NCBI RefSeq assembly: GCF_019237635.1 | Contig: NZ_JAFAGS010000159.1 | Coordinates: 1-49,290 of the forward strand | Direction: 5' to 3' | DNA length: 49,290 nucleotides | From: Pluralibacter sp. | GTDB lineage: Bacteria; Pseudomonadota; Gammaproteobacteria; Enterobacterales; Enterobacteriaceae | Part shown: piece after piece, positions 1 to 15,093 of the stretch | How positions within the stretch are numbered: the stretch's first letter is position 1 | Layout of the letters: each line of letters begins with the position of its first letter | Notes under the pieces: generated by a model | The model's database searches: none | What the model was told of the DNA's origin: nothing | Seen by the model: only the letters and a program-made list of their open reading frames with translations | Made by a program: the position numbers and the translations under genes

Positions 1-264
1 GACGCCGGCCTGTGCCGCCAGATGAATAACGCGGTCGAATTTTTCATCCGCGAAAAGCGCGGGCATGGCCACTCGGTCAGCCAGATCGATTTTATGAAAA
101 GTGAAATCTGGCGAGTTCAGGAGATCCAGTCGCGCTTGTTTCAGGCTGACATCGTAGTAATCATTCAGATTATCAATACCAACAACCTGATGTCCTGCTT
201 TGAGCAAGCGATCGCATACGTGATAGCCGATAAAGCCGGCGGCGCCAGTGACCAGAAATTTCAT
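1..264 (-). CDS. UDP-glucuronate/UDP-sugar 4-epimerase, N-terminal part (gene cut by window edge)
   Basis: The reverse strand from an ATG at 264 encodes the first 88 residues of an extended SDR-family sugar-nucleotide epimerase. It begins [16 protein letters not shown], which contains the GxxGxxG NAD-binding Rossmann motif. The continuation [17 protein letters not shown] and [10 protein letters not shown] is typical of UDP-glucuronate 4-epimerases such as CapI/Uge. These enzymes supply UDP-galacturonate for capsule and LPS. The catalytic YxxxK lies beyond the window, so the exact substrate cannot be confirmed. In Klebsiella an epimerase of this kind (uge) lies close to the his operon beside the polysaccharide loci, which fits this position. 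The family is clear; calling it uge would be an inference. Confidence 0.85.
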   Translation of the reverse strand, partial: MKFLVTGAAGFIGYHVCDRLLKAGHQVVGIDNLNDYYDVSLKQARLDLLNSPDFTFHKIDLADRVAMPALFADEKFDRVIHLAAQAGV

Positions 265-399
265 CTTAAAACCTCGAATTATAGTCATCCAGTATCTGCA
301 ATGAATCTTTTACGCAGATGGGTGCGCAGATGATACCTGTTAATACCGGGAATGTGTATCAGAGGGTTAGCAGGGAGCCGGAATGGCCCCCCGGAAAGA

Positions 400-992
400 T
401 TATTTGTGGCGACGACGAAGATTCTCAATAACCGTCGTCAGGTCCAGATTCTGGTCCTGCAACAGCACCAGCAGGTGATACATCAGGTCTGACGCTTCGT
501 TGGTCAACTCCTCGCGGTCCTGCACGGTGGCGGCAAGCGCCGTTTCGACGCCTTCTTCACCGACTTTCTGCGCGATACGCTTGGTGCCGCTGGCGTACAG
601 TTTTGCCGTATACGAGCTTGCCGGGTCGGCGGTTTTGCGCGAGGCCAGCAGTTGCTCCAGCTGCCAGAGGAACAGCCATTGATGGCTGTTGTCGCCAAAG
701 CAGCTTGAGGTGCCTTTGTGGCAGGTCGGGCCAATCGGGTTTACCAGAATCAGCAGCGTGTCGTTATCGCAGTCCGGCGCGATGCTGACCACGTTAAGAA
801 AATGGCCGGAGGTTTCCCCTTTGGTCCACAGGCGCTGTTTGGTGCGTGAAAAGAAGGTCACCTTGCCGGTTTCCTGCGTTTTCGCCAGCGCCTCCTGATT
901 CATATAGCCAAGCATCAGCACCTCGCCGGACACGGCGTGCTGGATAACCGCAGGCATCAGTCCATCGGTTTTTTCCCAGTCCAGACGTTCTG

Positions 993-999
<7 letters not shown>
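400..999 (-). CDS. hisI: Bifunctional phosphoribosyl-AMP cyclohydrolase / phosphoribosyl-ATP pyrophosphatase
   Basis: This 199-residue protein performs steps 2 and 3 of histidine synthesis in the cytoplasm. The N-terminal cyclohydrolase domain (about residues 1-115) carries the metal-binding pattern APDCDNDT and the later cysteines in [13 protein letters not shown]. The C-terminal pyrophosphohydrolase domain (about 116-199) has the [13 protein letters not shown] motif with its acidic metal ligands. The length is close to the roughly 203 residues of the E. coli protein. It is the last gene of the his operon and its start overlaps the end of hisF by 7 nt, so translation is probably coupled. Confidence 0.97.
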
Positions 1000-6504
<5,505 letters not shown>

Positions 6505-6507
6505 GGC

Positions 6508-7407
6508 TTACTCCATCATCTTCTCAATCGGCAGGACCAGAATGGAGCTGGCGCCCAGGGCCTTCAGTTTTTCCATGGTTTCCCAGAACAGGGTTTCGCT
6601 GCTGACCATATGCATGGCCACGCGCTGCTGATCGCCTGCCAGCGGCAGAATGGTAGGGCGCTCAGCGCCTGGCAGCAGGGCGACGACCTCGTCCAGACGC
6701 TCGGTCGGGGCGTGCATCATGATGTATTTGGACTCACGGGCCTGAATAACGCCCTGAATACGGGTCAGCAGACGGTCGATAAGCTGTTGCTTTGCTTCCG
6801 GCATCTCGCCGTCGCGCTGGATAAGACAGGCTTTTGAGCGATAGATAACCTCCACTTCGCGCAGGCCGTTGGCCTCAAGGGTGGCGCCGGTCGACACCAG
6901 GTCGCATATCGCGTCAGCGAGACCCGCGCGCGGCGCCACTTCGACAGAGCCGTTGAGCAGACAGGATTTAAAGCTGATGCCTTTTTGATCGAGGTAACGC
7001 TTGAGCAGGTGAGGGTAAGAGGTGGCGATACGTTTGCCGTCGAGCGCGGCCAGGCCGTCCCAGGTCTCATCGACCGGCGTCGCCAGCGACAGGCGACAGC
7101 CGCCAAAGTCGAGACGGCGCAGAGTAAAGTAGCGCGGGTCTTCGCCCTGGGCGCGGCGGCTCAGCAGCTCTTCTTCCAGCACGTTCTCGCCGATAATGCC
7201 GAGGTCGACAACGCCGTCCATCACCAGACCCGGGATATCGTCATCACGCACGCGCAGAATGTCGATAGGCATATTCTCCGCCATCGCGATCAGGCGCTGG
7301 GTGTGAAGGTTGATTTTTATTCCGCAACGGGCCAGTAATTCGCGTGAATCATCGCTAAGGCGGCCCGATTTCTGCATAGCTATGCGTAAACGGTTGTTAT
7401 CTAACAT
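6508..7407 (-). CDS. hisG: ATP phosphoribosyltransferase, long form
   Basis: HisG (299 residues) commits PRPP and ATP to histidine synthesis and is feedback-inhibited by histidine. It starts [20 protein letters not shown]. The PRPP-binding loop is near [14 protein letters not shown], and the C-terminal regulatory domain ends with [10 protein letters not shown]. An in-frame extension to 7509 is open but runs back through the attenuator hairpin. The ATG at 7407 is the correct start by length and by similarity to the E. coli N-terminus. It is the first structural gene of the operon. Confidence 0.97.
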   Translation of the reverse strand: MLDNNRLRIAMQKSGRLSDDSRELLARCGIKINLHTQRLIAMAENMPIDILRVRDDDIPGLVMDGVVDLGIIGENVLEEELLSRRAQGEDPRYFTLRRLDFGGCRLSLATPVDETWDGLAALDGKRIATSYPHLLKRYLDQKGISFKSCLLNGSVEVAPRAGLADAICDLVSTGATLEANGLREVEVIYRSKACLIQRDGEMPEAKQQLIDRLLTRIQGVIQARESKYIMMHAPTERLDEVVALLPGAERPTILPLAGDQQRVAMHMVSSETLFWETMEKLKALGASSILVLPIEKMME

Positions 7408-7452
7408 GCTCTTATCCTCTGTTTCCTGTCTGAATCGCGGTGAGTCCGGTCC

Positions 7453-7488
7453 AAAAAAAAGCCCCCGGAAGACGATCTTCCGGGGGCT
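7453..7488 (-). terminator. his operon attenuator (intrinsic terminator)
   Basis: On the minus strand a perfect 13-bp GC-rich stem (7460-7472 with 7476-7488) with a 3-nt loop is followed by eight T residues. It lies between the leader peptide gene and hisG. By the known enteric mechanism, a ribosome stalled at the leader's His codons lets an upstream antiterminator pairing form. When histidyl-tRNA is plentiful, this hairpin stops transcription. Confidence 0.95.
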
Positions 7489-7550
7489 CTCTCTTGCGTT
7501 CTGCACCACTGGAAGATCCTACTGTCTTCCAGCACACATCGCCTGAAAGA

Positions 7551-7601
7551 CTAGTCAGGGTGATGGTGATGATGGTGGTGTTTAAATTGAACGCGGTTCA
7601 T
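7551..7601 (-). CDS. hisL: his operon leader peptide
   Basis: A 16-codon ORF on the minus strand encodes MNRVQFKHHHHHHHPD, with seven consecutive histidine codons. This is the classic enteric his leader; the E. coli form begins MTRVQFK. It is the sensor of charged tRNA-His for the attenuator about 60 nt downstream. The second codon is Asn instead of Thr. Confidence 0.97.
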   Translation of the reverse strand: MNRVQFKHHHHHHHPD

Positions 7602-7639
7602 AAAATTCTCGTTGAATGCCTATGCACTTGATGTCTGTT

Positions 7640-7669
7640 AACCTAAACCACTTCCGACACGGAAAGCAA
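7640..7669 (-). promoter_or_regulatory. his operon promoter
   Basis: On the minus strand TTGCTT (7664-7669) and TAGGTT (7640-7645) are separated by 18 bp. The surrounding bases closely resemble the known E. coli hisp1 promoter as I remember it. The predicted start lies about 35 nt before hisL. The same 170-bp interval also has to hold the divergent yeeZ promoter. Confidence 0.75.
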
Positions 7670-7776
7670 GGGCTTTTTTTGAACTTTAATTCATTTCATA
7701 TTCACCAGATAAATTGTCAGTTGCCGTGGCCTGGCGTAGCCTTAATACAGGAGCGCGAACGACTCAGGAGACAGAC

Positions 7777-8595
7777 ATGAAAAAGGTCGCAATTGTTGGG
7801 TTAGGATGGCTGGGTATGCCGCTTGCCCTTTCGCTGACGGCTCGCGGCTGGGAGGTGACCGGCAGTAAAACCACCCAGGACGGCGTCGAAGCGGCCAGAA
7901 TGTGCGGCATTGAGAGCTACCCGCTTCGCCTTGAGCCGCAGCTGGATTGCGAAACGGACGACCTTGACGCGCTCATGAACGTCGATGCGCTGGTCATCAC
8001 GCTACCGGCGCGTCGTACCGGCCAGGGGGATAATTTTTACCTGCGGGCGGTGCAGGAGATTGTCGACAGCGCGCTGGCGCATCGTATCCCGCGCATTGTG
8101 TTCACCAGCTCGACCTCGGTCTACGGCGACGTGCAGGGCGTGGTGAAGGAGAATACGCCGCGGGTGCCGGTCACCACCCACGGTCAGGTGCTTAAAGAGC
8201 TAGAAAACTGGCTGCACAATCTGCCGGGGACGTCGGTGGATATCGTGCGCCTTTCAGGGCTGGTCGGGCCCGGGCGGCATCCGGGGCGCTTTTTTGCCGG
8301 AAAATCCGCGCCGGACGGCCAGCATGGCGTAAACCTGGTGCATCTTGAGGATGCGGTGGCCGCCATTACCCTGCTGCTACAGGCGCCGAAGGGCGGGCAT
8401 ATTTATAACCTCTGCGCGCCGCAGCACCCGTCCCGGGCGACATTTTATCCGCTGATGGCGCGTGAGCTTGGCCTTGCGCCGCCGGTGTTTAGCGACAGTG
8501 GCGGTAAGGGCAAAACGATAGACGGCAGCCGAATCTGCCATGAGTTGGGGTTTGAGTATCAGTACCCTGATCCGCTGGTCATGCCAATGGAATAA
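7777..8595 (+). CDS. yeeZ: SDR-family NAD(P)-binding protein YeeZ
   Basis: This 272-residue protein has an atypical extended SDR fold. The N-terminal Rossmann motif is VAIVGLGWLGMPLA. FTSSTSVYGDVQGVV holds the Ser/Tyr region, and LSGLVGPGRHPGRF is shared with nucleotide-sugar epimerase-like proteins. It matches the E. coli YeeZ family in sequence, length and place beside the his operon. The substrate of that family is not established to my knowledge. The ATG at 7777 follows a CAGGAG ribosome site (7765-7770) and was preferred to an in-frame start at 7714. Confidence 0.93.
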   Translation: MKKVAIVGLGWLGMPLALSLTARGWEVTGSKTTQDGVEAARMCGIESYPLRLEPQLDCETDDLDALMNVDALVITLPARRTGQGDNFYLRAVQEIVDSALAHRIPRIVFTSSTSVYGDVQGVVKENTPRVPVTTHGQVLKELENWLHNLPGTSVDIVRLSGLVGPGRHPGRFFAGKSAPDGQHGVNLVHLEDAVAAITLLLQAPKGGHIYNLCAPQHPSRATFYPLMARELGLAPPVFSDSGGKGKTIDGSRICHELGFEYQYPDPLVMPME

Positions 8596-8634
8596 ACTGC
8601 CAGCGCTGAAATCGCGTACCGCAAGGGGGCGACG

Positions 8635-9552
8635 ATGAAGCCACTGCTGGACGTTCTCATCATTCTCGATGCGCTCGATAAAGAAGGGAGTTTTGCCGCG
8701 GCGTCGGCAAAGCTCTTCAAAACACCGTCGGCGCTCAGCTATACCGTGCACAAACTGGAAAGCGACCTCAATATTCAACTGCTCGATCGCAGCGGCCATC
8801 GCGCGACCTTCACCCGCACGGGACAAATGCTGCTGGAAAAAGGCCGCGAAGTTCTGCATACGGTGCGTGAACTGGAAAAGCAGGCTGTTAAGCTGCATGA
8901 GGGTTGGGAAAACAATCTGGTGATCGCCGTTGACGACACTTTTCCTTTCTTATTATTAACGCCGCTGATCGCAGCCTTTTACCAGCAGCATGATGTCACC
9001 CGCCTGAAGTTTATTCGCGGCGTGCTGGGCGACTCCTGGGAGGCGCTGGCGACCGGACGGGCTGATATTGTCGTCGGCGCGCTGCGCGACCCGCCACCGC
9101 TGAGCGGTTTTGGTTTCTCACCGCTGGGGTTTCTGGAGCAAATTTTCGTGGTGGCGCCGCAGCACCCGCTGGCGCAGGAGCCGGAGCCGCTGAGTCGTCG
9201 CACCATCAGGCGCTTTCGCGCCGTTATTGTCGGCGATGACGCCGCACCGGGCTGTTCTGCATTTCAACAGCTGCTTGAAGATCAGGAAGCGCTCACTGTT
9301 TTTGATTTTAAGACTAAACTGGAATTACACATCAGCGGGCTCGGATGCGGTTATTTACCGCGTTATCTGGCGCAGCGTTTTATTGAAAACGGCGCGCTGG
9401 TGGAAAAACAGGTGGCGGCCCATTTACCCTTCGATGCGGTATGGATCGGCTGGAATGAGCAGACCTCTGGCCTTGCCAGCACCTGGTGGCGGGACAATAT
9501 TTTAGCAAATAGTGCTATTGCTGCGGTGTATGCCTCTAACAGTGATGAATAA
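8635..9552 (+). CDS. yeeY: LysR-family transcriptional regulator YeeY
   Basis: This LysR-type regulator has 305 residues. The N-terminal winged helix-turn-helix (about residues 5-65) reads GSFAAASAKLFKTPSALSYT, then KLESDLNIQLLDRSG. A periplasmic-binding-protein-like effector domain fills the rest. It lies 39 nt after yeeZ in the same direction, as in E. coli, and probably shares its transcript. Target genes are not deducible from the sequence. Confidence 0.93.
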   Translation: MKPLLDVLIILDALDKEGSFAAASAKLFKTPSALSYTVHKLESDLNIQLLDRSGHRATFTRTGQMLLEKGREVLHTVRELEKQAVKLHEGWENNLVIAVDDTFPFLLLTPLIAAFYQQHDVTRLKFIRGVLGDSWEALATGRADIVVGALRDPPPLSGFGFSPLGFLEQIFVVAPQHPLAQEPEPLSRRTIRRFRAVIVGDDAAPGCSAFQQLLEDQEALTVFDFKTKLELHISGLGCGYLPRYLAQRFIENGALVEKQVAAHLPFDAVWIGWNEQTSGLASTWWRDNILANSAIAAVYASNSDE

Positions 9553-9650
9553 TCAGACAGTTAGCGGAGTGATTTATTTGATGAAGCTCTCATTCTCTTG
9601 TGTTTGTTGGGGGAAGAGGGCACAATACGCCGCCTGCAAAAATAGAGATT

Positions 9651-9683
9651 AACCGACGTTTTTAAACGCGTCGGTTATTTTTT
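9651..9683 (+). terminator. Intrinsic terminator after yeeY
   Basis: An 8-bp stem (AACCGACG, 9651-9658, with CGTCGGTT, 9669-9676) is followed by ATTTTTTT. It ends the yeeZ-yeeY unit. The 280-bp gap up to plaP otherwise shows AT-rich leader sequence only. Confidence 0.8.
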
Positions 9684-9836
9684 TGCAACAAAGAAACGTC
9701 ATTCAAAACCAAGAGGCCGGGCTTCGTACCGGATAGATATTTACTAAAAACCGACAGTTGTTGTCGCTGAGGAATCCGTAAAAAATGGGGCAATTTTTTG
9801 CTTACGCGACGGCATTCGCCGTGAAGGAGAATGACC

Positions 9837-11195
9837 ATGTCGCATAACGTTACTCCAAACACCTCTCGCGTGGAATTACGTAAAACACTTACGTTGATTC
9901 CGGTTGTCATGATGGGTCTTGCCTATATGCAGCCGATGACGCTGTTCGATACATTTGGTATCGTATCAGGCCTCACAGACGGTCACGTGGCGACGGCGTA
10001 TGCCTTTGCGCTGATCGCGATTCTTTTTACAGCGCTAAGCTACGGTAAACTGGTTCGCCGTTTCCCGTCCGCGGGCTCTGCTTATACCTATGCCCAGAAA
10101 TCCATTAGCCCGGCGGTTGGCTTTATGGTGGGTTGGTCATCCCTGCTGGACTACCTGTTCATGCCGATGATCAACATCCTGCTGGCAAAAATTTACTTTG
10201 AAGCGCTGGTGCCTTCCGTTCCGTCGTGGATCTTCGTGGTTGCGCTGGTGGTCTTTATGACCATCTCTAACCTGCGCAGCATCAAGACTGTGGCGAACTT
10301 CAACACCCTGATCGTCATTTTGCAGATGGGGATTGTAGCGGTTATCGTCGGCCTGATTATCTACGGCGTGTCGCACGGCGAAGGCGCAGGTACGCTGACC
10401 AGCACCCGTCCGTTCTGGTCCGAAGGCGCGCATGTGGTGCCGATGATAACTGGGGCAACCATCCTGTGCTTCTCGTTCCTCGGCTTTGACGGTATCTCTT
10501 CGCTGTCTGAAGAGACCAAAGACGCTGAGCGTGTTATTCCACGCGCGATATTCCTGACGGCGCTGATTGGCGGCATGATCTTTATCGGTGCTTCCTACTT
10601 CCTGCAGCTGTACTTCCCGGATATCTCTCGTTTCAAAGATCCGGATGCGTCACAGCCGGAAATCATGCTGTACGTTGCCGGTAAAACCTTCCAGTGGGGC
10701 GTGCTGATTTTCTCCAGCGTGACCGTACTGGCTTCCGGTATGGCGGCGCACGCGGGCGTTTCTCGTCTGATGTACGTGATGGGCCGCGACGGCGTGTTCC
10801 CGACCCGTTTCTTCGGCTATGTGCATCCGAAATGGCGCACGCCGGCATGGAACGTGCTGCTGGTTGGCGCTATCGCGCTGCTGGCGATCAACTTCGACCT
10901 GGTGACCGCAACGGCGCTGATTAACTTTGGCGCGCTGGTGGCGTTCACCTTCGTGAACCTCTCGGTTATCTCGCAGTTCTGGATCCGTGAGAAGCGCAAC
11001 AAAACGCTGAAAGACCACTTCAACTACCTGGTACTGCCGGTATGCGGCGCGCTGACCGTAGGCGCGCTGTGGATTAACCTTGAAGAGAGCTCAATGATTC
11101 TGGGCCTCATCTGGGGCGGTATCGGCCTGCTGTACCTGGCTTGCGTGACGAAGAGCTTCCGCAACCCGGTTCCGCAGTACGAAGATGTCGCGTAA
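9837..11195 (+). CDS. plaP: Low-affinity putrescine importer PlaP (APC family)
   Basis: This 452-residue inner-membrane APC-superfamily permease has about 12 predicted hydrophobic helices. It is near-identical in character to E. coli PlaP (formerly YeeF), from [20 protein letters not shown] to the C-terminus [10 protein letters not shown]. PlaP is a proton-driven putrescine uptake carrier linked to surface motility in E. coli. The ATG at 9837 lies 7 nt after AAGGAG; an upstream ATG at 9831 would put the ribosome site too close. E. coli has yeeE-yeeD next; here an EF-G paralogue follows. Confidence 0.95.
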   Translation: MSHNVTPNTSRVELRKTLTLIPVVMMGLAYMQPMTLFDTFGIVSGLTDGHVATAYAFALIAILFTALSYGKLVRRFPSAGSAYTYAQKSISPAVGFMVGWSSLLDYLFMPMINILLAKIYFEALVPSVPSWIFVVALVVFMTISNLRSIKTVANFNTLIVILQMGIVAVIVGLIIYGVSHGEGAGTLTSTRPFWSEGAHVVPMITGATILCFSFLGFDGISSLSEETKDAERVIPRAIFLTALIGGMIFIGASYFLQLYFPDISRFKDPDASQPEIMLYVAGKTFQWGVLIFSSVTVLASGMAAHAGVSRLMYVMGRDGVFPTRFFGYVHPKWRTPAWNVLLVGAIALLAINFDLVTATALINFGALVAFTFVNLSVISQFWIREKRNKTLKDHFNYLVLPVCGALTVGALWINLEESSMILGLIWGGIGLLYLACVTKSFRNPVPQYEDVA

Positions 11196-11210
11196 TCACG
11201 CGATACGATA

Positions 11211-11246
11211 AAAAAGCCGGAGGGTGATCCCCTCCGGCTTTTTTGT
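11211..11246 (+). terminator. Intrinsic terminator after plaP
   Basis: The stem AAGCCGGAGGG (11214-11224) pairs with CCCTCCGGCTT (11230-11240), with a 5-nt loop and TTTTTTG after it. A-runs on the left side mean it could also work on the other strand. Confidence 0.9.
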
Positions 11247-11351
11247 TTCTGCTAACTTATTTTCGAGGCGAATTTGTTCACGTTCGGGGGGATTGGCGAT
11301 CATACTCTTTTATGGCCGCTCACTGACAGTCAAAACGACTAAGGACGCATC

Positions 11352-13454
11352 ATGCCCCGACCCATCCCCCTCGAACGTTATCGCAACATCGGTATCTCCG
11401 CGCATATCGATGCCGGTAAAACCACGACCACTGAGCGCATTCTGTTTTACACCGGGATGAGCCACAAGCTGGGCGAAGTACACGATGGCGCTGCAACGAC
11501 CGACTGGATGGCGCAGGAGCAGGAGCGGGGGATAACCATTACCTCGGCGGCGGTCAGCTGCTTCTGGCCCGGTATGGACCGGAGCTTTGAACCACACCGT
11601 ATCAACATCATCGATACGCCCGGGCATGTGGATTTCACCATTGAGGTGGAGCGATCCATGCGCGTGCTGGACGGCGCGGTAATGGTGTATGACTCCGTGG
11701 GCGGCGTGCAGCCGCAATCGGAAACCGTGTGGCGTCAGGCGAATAAGTACCATGTTCCCCGGCTGGCGTTCGTCAATAAGATGGACCGTCCCGGCGCCGA
11801 TTTTTTCCACGTTGTGCAGATGATGATTGACCGCCTGAAGGCGAACCCGGTGCCGATTGTTATCCCTGTCGGCAGCGAGGAGCATTTCGTCGGCGTGGTG
11901 GATCTCGTTAAGATGCGCGCTATCTACTGGGACGATGCGACTCAGGGGATGGTCTTCAGCTATGCGCCGGTGCCGGATGCGCTGCTCGCCACCGCGCAGC
12001 AGTGGCGGGAGAAGATGGTGTCGGCGGCGGCGGAGGCCAGCGACGCGCTGATGGATAAATATCTGGAAACTGGCGACCTGAGCGAGGCGGAAATCGTCGC
12101 AGGGCTGCGTAAACGCACCGTTGGCGGAGAGATTCAGCCGGTGCTGTGCGGCAGCGCGTTTAAGAATAAAGGCGTGCAGCGCATGCTTGATGCGGTGGTT
12201 GAGCTGATGCCGTCGCCACGTGATATTCCGGCTATCGACGGCGTGAACGAGAAAGGGCAGCCCGACGAGCGTCATCCCGGCGATGAGGAGCCGTTTTCGG
12301 CTCTGGCGTTCAAGCTGATGACCGACCCCTACGTCGGTCAGTTGACCTTTATCCGCGTTTACTCCGGTGTGCTGAAAAAAGGCGATGCAGTGTATAACCC
12401 GGTCAAGGAGAAGAAGGAGCGTATCGGGCGTATCGTCCTGATGCACGCCAACGATCGCCACGACGTGGAGGCGCTGCACGCCGGGGATATTGCCGCCTGC
12501 GTCGGTCTGAAGGATGTGACCACCGGCGATACCCTGTGCGATCCCAATGCGGTGATCACCCTTGAACGGATGGAGTTTCCGGAGCCGGTGATTTCGCTCG
12601 CCATTGAGCCAAAAACCAAAGCGGATCAGGAAAAAATGGGGATTGCCCTGCAGCGGCTGGCGTCGGAAGACCCGTCTTTCCGCCTGCATACCGACGAGGA
12701 GTCCGGGCAGACCATTATTTCCGGGATGGGCGAGCTGCATCTTGAAATCATCGTCGATCGCATGAAGCGCGAGTTTGGCGTTGAGGCCAATATCGGTCGC
12801 CCGCAGGTCACCTACCGCGAAACGCTGCGCAAAACCGTCAGGGAGGTGGAGGGGAAATTTGTCCGCCAGTCCGGCGGTAAAGGGCAGTACGGCCACGTGG
12901 TGCTAACCCTCGAACCGCGGGAGCCAGGCAGCGGCTTCGTGTTTGAAGATGCCACCAAGGGCGGCGTGGTGCCGCGCGAGTACATTCCGTCGGTGGAAAA
13001 AGGGCTGCGTGAGGCGATGGGTACCGGCGTGCTGGCCGGATATCCGGTTGTCGACGTCAAAGCGACGTTGACCTTTGGCTCGTACCACGATGTCGACTCG
13101 TCGGAAATGGCGTTTCGCATGGCGGCGATTTTCGGCTTCAAAGAGGGGGCGCGCAGGGCCGAACCGGTGATTCTCGAGCCGGTGATGCACGTGGAGGTGG
13201 AAACGCCGGAGGTCTACGCGGGCAACATTATGGGTGACCTTTCGTCGCGTCGCGGGATGGTGCAGGGCATGGAGGAGCGCTACGGCAGCCAGATTATTCG
13301 CGCTGACGTCCCGCTTGCCGAGATGTTCGGTTACTCCACCACGCTGCGTTCAATGTCCCAGGGCCGGGCGACCTACAGCATGGAATTTCACCACTACGCC
13401 GAAGCGCCGCGCACGGTGGCGGAGGCGATCATCGCCAGCCGCGCGAAAACGTAA
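11352..13454 (+). CDS. Elongation factor G paralogue (EF-G2-like)
   Basis: This 700-residue translational GTPase has all five EF-G domains. The G motifs are intact: AHIDAGKT (17-24), RGITITSA in switch [13 protein letters not shown] and GSAFKNKG. Domain IV keeps [13 protein letters not shown] and the YIPSVEKG tip region. It is clearly homologous to E. coli FusA along its whole length but diverged throughout. It also stands alone between plaP and sbcB instead of inside the rpsL-rpsG-fusA-tufA operon, so it is a second EF-G. Its codon choice looks ordinary for the genome and not the extreme bias of the housekeeping fusA. A ribosome site TAAGGA precedes the ATG. A specialised role in translocation, ribosome recycling or stress is possible but unproven. 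Confidence 0.9.
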   Translation: MPRPIPLERYRNIGISAHIDAGKTTTTERILFYTGMSHKLGEVHDGAATTDWMAQEQERGITITSAAVSCFWPGMDRSFEPHRINIIDTPGHVDFTIEVERSMRVLDGAVMVYDSVGGVQPQSETVWRQANKYHVPRLAFVNKMDRPGADFFHVVQMMIDRLKANPVPIVIPVGSEEHFVGVVDLVKMRAIYWDDATQGMVFSYAPVPDALLATAQQWREKMVSAAAEASDALMDKYLETGDLSEAEIVAGLRKRTVGGEIQPVLCGSAFKNKGVQRMLDAVVELMPSPRDIPAIDGVNEKGQPDERHPGDEEPFSALAFKLMTDPYVGQLTFIRVYSGVLKKGDAVYNPVKEKKERIGRIVLMHANDRHDVEALHAGDIAACVGLKDVTTGDTLCDPNAVITLERMEFPEPVISLAIEPKTKADQEKMGIALQRLASEDPSFRLHTDEESGQTIISGMGELHLEIIVDRMKREFGVEANIGRPQVTYRETLRKTVREVEGKFVRQSGGKGQYGHVVLTLEPREPGSGFVFEDATKGGVVPREYIPSVEKGLREAMGTGVLAGYPVVDVKATLTFGSYHDVDSSEMAFRMAAIFGFKEGARRAEPVILEPVMHVEVETPEVYAGNIMGDLSSRRGMVQGMEERYGSQIIRADVPLAEMFGYSTTLRSMSQGRATYSMEFHHYAEAPRTVAEAIIASRAKT

Positions 13455-13456
13455 AT

Positions 13457-13491
13457 CCTTTTCCGGGCGACAGGGATGCCACCCGGAAAGG
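13457..13491. terminator. Convergent hairpin between the EF-G paralogue and sbcB
   Basis: An imperfect inverted repeat (CCTTTTCCGGG at 13457-13467 with CCCGGAAAGG at 13482-13491) occupies the short gap between two convergent genes. No strong T-run follows on either strand, so it may be a weak bidirectional terminator or an RNA-stabilising hairpin. Confidence 0.4.
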
Positions 13492-13499
13492 TATCGCCG

Positions 13500-14924
13500 T
13501 CAGACGATCTCCTGCGCGTACTGCCACAGCGTTTTCAGCAGCGCGAGTTTGGCTTTATCCCCGGCATACTGCTGGCTGAGCATCTGTAGCTCATCGGCGT
13601 AGGCCTGTAAAAACTCGGGCGTGAACACCTCGCGGCGGTGCTGCAACCAGCGCTGCTGCTCGGCATCGTCAAGCGTACCGGGGAAGTTACGCGCCCGATA
13701 ATTGAACAGCAGCTTTTCAATACGCGCATCGGCAAAGGTCAAATCCAGCGCGGGCAGATTGCGCGGTTCGGTTTCCAGCAGGATTTTCATCGCCGTGCGA
13801 TCCGCATCGCTGAAAAAACCGTTGTAGAGCTGCGTATCCACATTCTCTGACGGCACAAACGGCGCCGCGTCGGCAAAAATCGCCACCACCTTGTCGCGAA
13901 CCTGCGGGTTGTCCCGCAGCAGCTTCAGGTTATCGAGACACTGCTGGCGGTTAATGCCCAGACGGTCGGCATCTTCCGGGCGCAGGGTATTCGCCTGAGC
14001 CAGCACCGGGCATTTGTTGAGATGCACCAGTTTGACCGGTACGGCGGCCAGTTCGCCGAGACTGGCCTTCGCGGTATACAGGCGATCGCGCAGTTCGTCC
14101 GCCGTCAGCTCAAGCAGCGGCGACATATCGCCCGCCAGATCAACCATGACCACCGCGTTGCGGTTATCCGGGTGCCAGGCCAGCGGCGCGACCCAACTGG
14201 TGTTTCCGCGCCAGGCGCCGAACATACCGGAGACATGCACCAGCGGCTTCATCTGCGGCACGTCAATCAGCGTCGCCAGCTTGTTCTTATTGCGATACGT
14301 ATAGAGGTAGTCAAACAGCCGCGGCTGGCGCGATTTCACCAACTGCGCCATGGCGATGGTGGCGTAGACGTCGGCCATCGCATCGTGGGCGTTGCTGTGC
14401 TCAATACCGTTGGCGCGGGTCAGGTGCTCAAGGCGAAAGCTCGGCAGCCCGTCTTCATTTTCCGGCCAGTTGATCCCTTCCGGTCGCAAGGCGTAACAGG
14501 CGCGCATCACGTCCAGCAGGTCCCAGCGCGAGTTGTGGTTCTGCCAGCTCCAGGCGTAAGGATCGTAAAAATTGCGGTAGAAGATATTACGGGTGACTTC
14601 GTCATCGAAGCGCACGTTGTTGTAGCCCACCACGCAGGTTTTCGGCACCGTGAACAACGCATGAATGCGACGGGCGAAGGCCGCTTCGTTTTCCCCTTTA
14701 GCCAGCGCTTCTTGCGGCGTAATGCCGGTTATCAGCACCGCCTGAGGCTGCGGCAGGTAGTCATCCGCCGGTTTGCAGTAGAACACCTCCGGCTCGCCGA
14801 TGACGTTGAAATCGTTGTCGGTGCGAAGGGCGGCGAACTGGGCGGGGCGGTCCAGCGACGGGCTGGTGCCGAAGGTTTCATAGTCGTGGAAAAGGAATCC
14901 AGGCGGCGATTGCGTCTCTTGCAT
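13500..14924 (-). CDS. sbcB: Exodeoxyribonuclease I
   Basis: ExoI (474 residues) is the processive 3'-5' single-strand DNA exonuclease used in mismatch repair and recombination. The N-terminal DEDDh nuclease domain shows FLFHDYETFGTSP (Asp and Glu metal ligands), VVGYNNVRFDDEV and the HDAMADVYAT motif with its catalytic His and Asp. The SH3-like and helical C-terminal domains follow, ending in LWQYAQEIV. The length is within one residue of the E. coli protein. Confidence 0.97.
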   Translation of the reverse strand: MQETQSPPGFLFHDYETFGTSPSLDRPAQFAALRTDNDFNVIGEPEVFYCKPADDYLPQPQAVLITGITPQEALAKGENEAAFARRIHALFTVPKTCVVGYNNVRFDDEVTRNIFYRNFYDPYAWSWQNHNSRWDLLDVMRACYALRPEGINWPENEDGLPSFRLEHLTRANGIEHSNAHDAMADVYATIAMAQLVKSRQPRLFDYLYTYRNKNKLATLIDVPQMKPLVHVSGMFGAWRGNTSWVAPLAWHPDNRNAVVMVDLAGDMSPLLELTADELRDRLYTAKASLGELAAVPVKLVHLNKCPVLAQANTLRPEDADRLGINRQQCLDNLKLLRDNPQVRDKVVAIFADAAPFVPSENVDTQLYNGFFSDADRTAMKILLETEPRNLPALDLTFADARIEKLLFNYRARNFPGTLDDAEQQRWLQHRREVFTPEFLQAYADELQMLSQQYAGDKAKLALLKTLWQYAQEIV

Positions 14925-15093
14925 GGTCTGTCAGTCATCCGTATGCGCGTGAACCCAGCATGGTAAACGATTTGGCGCATCATCAGAAGGGTGGGGCGTG
15001 ATTACGTTGTCGCCAGCGGCTGATGTTGTCATATTTTCTTGCAATTAAACGCTGTCAGTAAAGCGTAAGTCCCGTAAAAAGGACGGCGAATTG

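Noticed and set aside
11310..12896. A 528-codon ORF on the minus strand opposite the EF-G paralogue
   Set aside because: It is the antisense shadow of a conserved GC-rich gene. Its translation is rich in His, Arg and Gln and lacks any motif.
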